Assembly: GCA_018806985.1 (NCBI GenBank)
Contig: JADANN010000177.1
Location: forward strand, 248,001-312,000
DNA length: 64,000 bases
Source: Angiostrongylus vasorum
Lineage: Eukaryota > Nematoda > Chromadorea > Rhabditida > Metastrongylidae
Direction: 5' to 3'
Below the pieces are notes generated by a model. The model did not search any database, was not told the DNA's origin, and saw only the letters and a list, made by a program, of their open reading frames with translations. Below are positions 57,380-64,000 of this stretch, piece by piece. Numbering within the stretch: position 1 is the first letter of the stretch; each line of letters opens with the position of its first letter. The position numbers and the translations under genes were made by a program.

Positions 57380-58335
57380 AATGGGACTGTGTTGTAATTC
57401 ATGGAGGGAATTTCCCTATTACGAAATGTCACAGGTGCTGGCTCTGTTGCAGACTCATCGGCTTTTTGGTCAGATTATCTCCTTAGAATTCCCATCTCTT
57501 TGTTTGGCCGTTTTTCCTGTCCAAGCTCTGTGTCAAAAGAATGTCAGCACTATTAACTTCAACTCACATACTTGTATAGCTGACAAGAGTAAAGTAAACG
57601 CCTTTTCAAGACAGTTGGAAAAAGCGTTTCGAAAGGAAAAGTCCTTCTATAAAATTTTCGTGTGGAACTTCAATATCGGAATAAGAACAGAGAATAAGAA
57701 TATGAAACTTTGACACAAGTGTTCAAAATGAGAGTGAGGACCCTCTCGTATAGCCTCTGTCTGCAACACTAGTCTATGAGAAATTATTTCTCAAGAAGGA
57801 TAAAAATCGCTGGTGGACACGGGAGCCTCCTAAGGCCACTAGTCATGCAGAGATGGACCATATTTCTACAAACCAAAGATGGTGTTTGTTTGACATATCA
57901 GTGGTTCCCAAACTTTGAACTGGATCCGACTATAACCTTCTCCATGAGAAAATTTATACCAGCTATAAGCTGGAAAAGTACATCTGCAATGGACCAAGGA
58001 AACATGACAGGTGGTGCATGATGAGGATATAAATTCCCTCCTCATTAGAGTGGCATATAAAGGAAGACGCGACCGGGGACTACAAACTGCTTTTTGAAGG
58101 CATTCAAGGTACCCAAGCTCGTCTCAACTCCTCGAACAAGAGGTTTCCAAACTGAATCTTCATTCCCACTAAGGAGTTCTTAGAAAAAACGAGGATACTA
58201 AACGCCGATTCTATTGCGATACATCTAACAAGGCTGATAGCAAATAACAGCTGTAGAGGAACTTTGATGAAGGATTTGTATCGGCAAAGCAAAAAAAAAG
58301 GTTATTGGAAGCAGCTCAAAATCGACCGCGTCTGA
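57380..58335 (+). mobile_element. RTE-type LINE fragment: endonuclease region, plus strand
   Basis: Plus frames match the N-terminal apurinic-like endonuclease and linker of RTE ORF2: KNVSTINFNSHTCIADKSKV and FRKEKSFYKIFVWNFN from about 57530; then KKDKNRWWTREPPKATSHAE, MDHISTNQRWCLFDISVVP and GSDYNLL at about 57795-57940; then the linker EFLEKTRILNADSIAIHLTR and LIANNSCRGTLMKDLYRQ to about 58290. Stops and frameshifts break it. The catalytic Asp/His pattern is only partly kept (WNFN for the usual GDFN). The RT domain does not follow. Confidence 0.82.
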
Positions 58336-58399
58336 ACTGTTGTCGTTATCTATATCCCGCTATCAATACTGATGAGTGAAGATGAGATTATTACCACAT

Positions 58400-58660
58400 C
58401 ATGCTGTGATATTATCTTAACTCGGTTCAATGCCGATTGAGGCGCCCCAAATCAATCCTAATGACGGGAAATTGCTGATGGCACTAGTAGGTAAACTAGC
58501 TAAGACAAAAACGAAATGAAAGAAGCGCATGGTGTGGTGGTGAACGCGCAAGCACCCAAAAGGGTAACAGCGTCTTCGATCCTCAGCGCGGACACGTCGA
58601 GTCCGGAGTTTTGCAAATATCTCAGCAGCATTCTGGTTGATTTATAACGGAAAGATTCTG
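58400..58660 (+). repeat. S4 repeat, single arm, plus strand
   Basis: CTTAACTCGGTTCAATGCCG, GACGGGAAATTGCTGATGGC, GCATGGTGTGGTGGTGAACG, B-box-like GTCTTCGATCCTC and GTCCGGAGTTTTGCAAATAT. No inverted partner. Confidence 0.8.
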
Positions 58661-60930
58661 TACTAATCTTTTCCGTTCCACATTTCCCGTCTCAGACCCC
58701 GAAATCCCCGCTGAAGAAACCTTTCTTCCAAAGTCCTCGTTTGGTAAAATTATAGTCGATTTCGTAGCCTTTCGTGAACACCGCTTATCCTACGTCTTAA
58801 CCTTTTTCAAATGCAAATATTCTTCTGACAAAATAAAAACGAATCCGATTTTGTCAGCTCCCGTCGAATATGGAGTGAGACCCGTCCTACATAAAAATTT
58901 ACTCTCCATTCCTAAAGGAAAGTGGTAAAAAGGCGACATGGCCTCGCCTAAGCTGTCCCCACCGCGAAGCAATGGAAGTGAAATCGGTCAAATGGAACGA
59001 AAGGACCATACACATTAATGGGAAATTCTTGCTAAATCCTCGTTTTGCCGATTCTCCACCTCATCGTCATCTTTTTAGAAAGCCCTAGCGAAGCACAGGC
59101 GACACTAAATCAGCTCAACGAATCAAAAAATAGGTTGGACTGCTAATGAATAGGATAGAGGTCCAGGTCATGAAGAACTCACAGCGCTAAAGTGAGCAGA
59201 TCAAACTTAGTGATCCCTGATTACGGGGACCACCTCATACGTCTCTTCTGGGGGGTTCAATGAATGTGGAGAATAACATGGAGGAGGAATTAGACAAAAT
59301 AAGGGGAGTGTAGCTGCTAGTGGAAAACAGGTCGAGTCAGTTCTCGGCACAATATAACCACTGGCTTTAAGCTGAATGCTCGACTTCGTGAGAAGACGCC
59401 ACGCGGGACTTTTCGTAGTTGTTACAGGGTAATACCTCAAACTTGGGCAATTGCACCGCTTATATACATAAATGCAACATCAATACAACACTAATATCGA
59501 CGGAGAACTATTGGCACACAAATAAGGCAAGTTCAAGGCTATTCGGTGCTGTACCTACTATTGAAGTTAGGCTAGCAAAGGCATAAGAGTATTGTAAATA
59601 ATACTATCACAACACTAGCACTATGATAACAGCAACTTGATAACAATGACGAGTAAGGGGATGCGGATGATGGCGCCCGCACTGGCGCGTACAGTGGCCC
59701 AGATGCCGAGGGCTGGAAAACAGAATAGTGAGATACAGATGAGCCGTGCATTAGTCTGTTCTTGGGATCGTATCTACAGCGGTTGGGTGCACTTCCACAT
59801 TAATCGATAACGGATAGCAAGTTACCTTAGCATTAATGGTGAAAGTGACTACGAACGAGATGAGTCATATGCAGAACACGGTCAGGCGGCTGGTCTTGGA
59901 TAACGATATGTCTGCAACGTGAAGTTTGAGCATCAATGGGTGCCACCATTGCCTAAGATATCATGGGCCAGAAAGATGACTGAAAAATGATAAGCCTATA
60001 GCGGCTTAACAAATACACAGCATAAGTTGGCCGGCCAGCGGCCTTGTACGTACAGTGTGGAAGGAATAGTACATGCCACTGATTGCGTTGCAAACAGAAC
60101 GCATTTGAGGATAGCCGCCGCTACTGACAACGCACCGCAGACCGATAAACAATGAACATTGACACGAGGATGAGGATCCGGATGATGATGAGGATACAAT
60201 GGGCTAATGGGAAGCGTGACGTAGTGATGGTGATGATAAACTTAAGTACAATTCGCAACTGTCATTTGATAATGGTGCGATGAAATTAATATACAATAGT
60301 GACAACGTGCAGTATGACTTAACAACTACGATAATCTACATTGGTGACACACGAGGTCATTACGGCACGGATCTAAAAGCGGACGAACCCTGACAAGGAC
60401 GAACCAGAATAGCAATTCACGAGGCTATTTATATGCTTCTGGAGAAGGCGGTATTTAGCACCGGTCCAGCATGTTTACCGAAAACATTCGTCGGCTACCG
60501 TTTCCAAATCCTCCATAAACAAGCGATCGGCTGGCGGAAGACTGCTCTCGCAAACATCTTCATGCACTTCTTGTTATTGTACGCATGATGACTTCTGGAC
60601 AGTGATAACAAGCAACAAGTTCAGGTTACAAAAATAGATTTGCATAATAAGACTGTTTATAGCGATCGAAGTTCCTTATAATGGGATCAAAACATTTACG
60701 TACTATGACATTTGTTAGGCAAGTTGAGAAACAGTGGATATGCTCCTTACTACAGAAACATACAGTAATAGAAAGATAGAAATAGATATAGAAAGAAATA
60801 GAAACCATTCTGGGAATAGTTGCTATAGGGAGCAACATGATCCGCATTTGTGTCATTCAAAGAAGCCACCGATCAACTAACGAAACCAAAACTGCGCGCC
60901 GTCATTTTCAACCTAGCCATCTTCCTAACT
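58661..60930. other. No recognisable gene
   Basis: Short frames on both strands (59207-59440, 59996-60199, 60626-60856) without motif. A GATGATGATG-rich patch lies near 60170-60235. Confidence 0.35.
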
Positions 60931-60934
60931 CTCC

Positions 60935-61430
60935 ATTATTCAGCAAAGACGTGGGCTGACACTTCAACCTCGTCAAGAACTCTGCACAAACCCGCAAAGC
61001 GCTAGGAAGATGCCTTCTGAGTTCAAACCCTCTCGTTCAACATCTAACTGGAACACAAAGCACAGTTCTTCAGAACTTATGCTCTTTTCGAGATCCAGAA
61101 AAAACGTATAGATAGCGAAGCATAGATGGACTGGTGATCTAATAAGGAAAACAGATAACAAATGAGCGAAGAGAATAGTGTATTGTGGTCAAAGGGAGTA
61201 AGAGGGTTCTCTCAGACAACGATGGACGGATGTCTTTATGGCTAAAGTTAGCCACCAGCATTGGCAGGTGAAAGCGATTTCTGGATTAAAGGATATGTCT
61301 CACTGAAGTCACCGTTTCCGAAGCTGGCTAACCGTGGACGACGATTACGCGAGAAAATAAAGAATGAGTGATATTTTAGGACTGACTCTAGTAGTGAAGA
61401 CAGGCTTTTAAAGTACCCAAGTAAGCATTA
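60935..61430 (+). mobile_element. RTE-type LINE fragment: ORF2 C-terminus and tail, plus strand
   Basis: Frames read RKALGRCLLSSNPLVQHLTG, SFRDPEKTY, then HRWTGDLIRKTDNK, RQRWTDVFMAKVSHQHWQ and a degraded ARxRNEW block. It ends with CCCAAGTAAGCA, like the tail at 2868-3150. A different RTE lineage from 19192 and 61930, judged by its TQHLTG..LRDPE block. Several stops. Confidence 0.78.
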
Positions 61431-61665
61431 TTGTTTATTGTTCTGTTTTTTATCATAGTCTATTATTTTTTTATCATTGGCATCATTATTTTTATTACTT
61501 ACTCCCGCTTTTTTCCTACTCATATTCTTTATTATACGTGATCGGCTGTGTTCATTATCGTTGTTTAACTGGATCTTCCCAAAAGACCTCAATGAATCCC
61601 AGTTTATCGTGGTCCTAGAATCTCGTCTCCTGAATTTCGCGGATTTTCCTTGTTGTTGCAGAAGA

Positions 61666-61836
61666 ATGGAGATCTCTACGATATTCGCTGTCTGCCTACT
61701 GTGTCTCGTCTGTTATCTCTTCACACTCAATGTGAAATATCACGGTTCTGAAAAGAATTCAGTACAATTTTACAAGACTTGTCGAAGTATCATACGAGCA
61801 CAGTGGGACTGCGTCGTCCCACTTTTATGGAGATGA
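61666..61836 (+). other. Candidate short secreted or membrane-anchored ORF
   Basis: An acceptor-like TTCCTTGTTGTTGCAG lies four bases before an ATG. The 56-codon frame begins MEISTIFAVCLLCLVCYLFT, a strong hydrophobic segment, then NVKYHGSEKN and ends at TGA. A good donor (CTCAG, then GTGAGC) lies about 25 bases past the stop and is open in another frame, so an exon with a frame break is possible. No family recognised; an RTE fragment begins about 100 bases downstream. Confidence 0.25.
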
Positions 61837-61929
61837 AAAAAGCCTTCGTCTGCCTCAGGTGAGCTGTAAGCAGTCGTAGAGCCTTTGAACAGCCGGAGTG
61901 ATGTCCATGAAACACCGACTTATTATCGA

Positions 61930-62430
61930 TGACCCGTTCACAATCATTGGATCACTAAATAATTTTGAGTTCTGCAGCTACGTCTATCTGCCTCTAGAAT
62001 GCAGCATAATGCACGAGTTAGCTCCAAAGCTGAGCAAGAGAAAGCAAGCGGCTTGGAGATCTCTCAAGAGCAGAGATAAGACAAAAACCATACGACTCAT
62101 TTTCCATATTCTCGAGTTGAGGTCGGAAACATGATCACTACGCATGGAAGATGGAAGATCACGGAATGCGAGAAGGAAGGAAGGCCCAGTGCTATTGAAG
62201 GGGCAGTCGAGAACGCGATACTGTTATAGGACTATCCCATATCACGCACTGATCAGAGAGAATCCGAACTCCCGATATGTATCGATGCCAAAATGAAGGT
62301 ACACACCAAAATGTCGAAAATCAAGTGTATCAGACAAATGATACGTCGAAGCAACAACCGATGGAGACGAGCCATTAGCGATTGGGTACTACGGAATGTT
62401 ACGCACGCTACAGAAATACCACTAATTTGA
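61930..62430 (+). mobile_element. RTE-type LINE fragment: thumb and C-terminus, plus strand
   Basis: PFTIIGSLNNFEFCSYVYLP and APKLSKRKQAAWRSLKSRDK at 61935-62085 match the post-RT region also seen at 47930-47800. After frame breaks, SKIKCIRQMIRRSNNRWRRA and ISDWVLRNVTHATEIP at about 62310-62425 match the block at 19192-19530. Heavily damaged. Confidence 0.82.
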
Positions 62431-63054
62431 TAGTGACTATTCCCCCACGGCATTTGGCTGGCTCTCCTGGTTCTCGACTTTTTATTTTTTTTTCATTTCT
62501 AGGACTGCAGTTCCTATTTCGGTTCCTGATGAGGCTTATCACGAAATCTAAACCATATCACGGTTCTATTCCTAACCACGATTAATACTGGTTCGTAGAT
62601 TGCATGTCTGGGTATCGATTAAGCTACTACGATATTTTTCGCTTCAAGTGGTCCTAAGAGAGCGACGGTTAATGGGACTTCCAGCAAATTTCTAACAACA
62701 CTAATCGGTAACACACTTGATTTTTTGTTATCGCTTGACTGCTAGACAGACGTAAATGTACGCCTTTTCACTAGGGAAATTTTGAATTTGAAACTTGTCA
62801 AATCTGACGTCTCATGAGATGCCTAGAGCTTACAAAACCTTGGAACTTTGAAAAGCTACAAGTGGTAGAAAAGTAGACGTCCTTTCCAGATGCACTTTGA
62901 TTATATACTGTGTTTCTCGTTCGCCATTTACATAAATAAAGATTTTTCATATTTCCAGTGGCAGTCAAACATACTTTACGTGTTTATTCAGTGCCATCCC
63001 GTTCCTTCTAGGATTTTATTCAAAATATTTGGTCATAATTCTGCCCTTTATGAA
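62431..63054. other. No recognisable gene
   Basis: Nothing assignable on either strand. Confidence 0.35.
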
Positions 63055-63325
63055 AATATGTCTATTTCTGTCATTTCTGCTTCATTTTTCGATCGCATCT
63101 GTTCCATCCAAAATTCTGGAAAAATTCATCCAAGTGTTTGATGAATTGTTCGGATTTTGCGTATGGCTTTGACTGTGCTTGAGAATATTTGATCTGGTTA
63201 ATGGCGCTGAGTGGTGGTTGACTCGATTCTTCCTGGAATCCAAAGGCAGTAGTCGCCAGCTATGGTGGATTGAGGGGAACGAGCTGATCCTAAACGAATC
63301 TGACACCAACGCGACATCTATAGGG
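63055..63325 (-). repeat. S2 SINE 3' half, minus strand, diverged
   Basis: CGCATCTGTTCCATCCAAAA, GCGTATGGCTTTGACTGTGC, TTGAGAATATTTGATCTGG and GGTTGACTCGATTCTTCC lie in S2 minus-strand order. Confidence 0.55.
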
Positions 63326-64000
63326 CCTTCGTTGACCACAGCAACATCGAATCGAGACCATCACGCTTTCAAATAAAGGACCTAAAACTCCGTCTTCACC
63401 TTTTTATGACCTGACAGTCTCTCGGTGCTCATATTCTGCTGGTGTGATGTGGGTTTACATTTCAGCCACATCGAGGATTCTGACCACTGGCCATAAATTG
63501 TTTAAACGATGTCTTCTGAAGTATTATGCGAAATCATCAGATCTAGTTAGTTCATGCTATTCAAACTTTCGGATTTGTCGTTTCATCGAGAAGGAGAATA
63601 TGCTTAGAAATACTAAGAAAGAGTGGTGAACATTGCTAAAAGGAAATTGCAGTGTTTTCACTAGATGGGATGGCCAGGTGGTGAAATTGGTCGAGAACAA
63701 TGGTGTAGAATCCAAAGAGACTATATTTCTGCTAGAAGGTGTTTTTGAGAGATAAACGTACGCGTTAGTGGCTCGATGAGCCAGCTGTATTCGAATTATG
63801 TGATTGCGCCAATTTTGCAAGGCACTTTAACCATTTCAAAAGGCTGTGGCGAGGAGGTCACCCTTATTGAGAGAATTACCACTGGCTCTTGAGATTGCGT
63901 TTGGATTCCGAACAGCCAACACAGCGTTCTCTGCAGATATTTCTAATTGGAATGGTAGCGTCTAGCGGAATTTCCTATTAAGCTATAATAATGCCAGTTA
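63326..64000. other. No recognisable gene
   Basis: Short frames on both strands; no motif or repeat family. Confidence 0.35.

Noticed and set aside
57380..62430. One single interrupted RTE LINE spanning both fragments
   Set aside because: The RT domain is absent between them, and a different RTE lineage (60935-61430) lies in between. They are better treated as separate dead fragments.

Overview
This looks like nuclear DNA of a clade V nematode, probably a strongylid (hookworm-like). The clearest evidence is a six-exon glyceraldehyde-3-phosphate dehydrogenase gene of nematode type (341 codons, plus strand, 5344-7958). Its introns are short and GT..AG with TTTCAG-type acceptors, and a possible trans-splice acceptor lies just upstream of the ATG. 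The window also holds an astacin-type zinc metalloprotease gene, RTE-clade LINEs, a Penelope-like element and many tRNA-headed SINEs. No bacterial operon, CRISPR array or rRNA is visible.

Genes: (1) gpd at 5344-7958, intact. (2) An astacin/EGF/CUB metalloprotease on the minus strand, 53463-55721. Its exons are easily recognised, but it carries in-frame stops and several one-base indels, mostly in homopolymers, so it reads as a pseudogene or a badly sequenced gene. (3) A candidate two-exon gene for a 72-residue Tyr/Gly-rich secreted peptide on the minus strand, 25328-26040. (4) A few short, unrecognised open stretches (23181, 47183, 51160, 61666) reported at low confidence.

Most of the rest is decayed mobile DNA. 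I name the repeat groups locally. S1 is a SINE of about 280 bp with a tRNA-like head and an ATCCTTT-type tail, with about 20 copies. S2 is a SINE with a different tRNA-like head but the same central core as S1. S3 and S4 are tRNA-headed repeats sharing one tail and occurring repeatedly as head-to-head inverted pairs. S5 is a non-autonomous element ending in the same 3' tail as the local RTE LINEs. There are six RTE LINE fragments (2868, 19192, 47720, 57380, 60935, 61930). One Penelope-like element retains a reverse transcriptase followed by GIY-YIG (33810-36010), with scattered PLE termini elsewhere. A foldback/MITE-like element has arms of about 200 bp (40732-41282).

Layout: 1-5 kb repeats; 5.3-8 kb gpd; 8-25 kb sparse sequence with scattered SINEs; 25.3-26 kb small peptide gene; 28-33 kb SINEs and PLE debris; 33.8-36 kb Penelope-like element; 36-46 kb a nest of palindromic elements, the MITE and nested insertions; 47-51 kb an RTE fragment and SINEs; 53.5-55.7 kb astacin locus; 56-63 kb SINEs and RTE fragments. 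All identifications come from reading the sequence and from family knowledge; no search was run.
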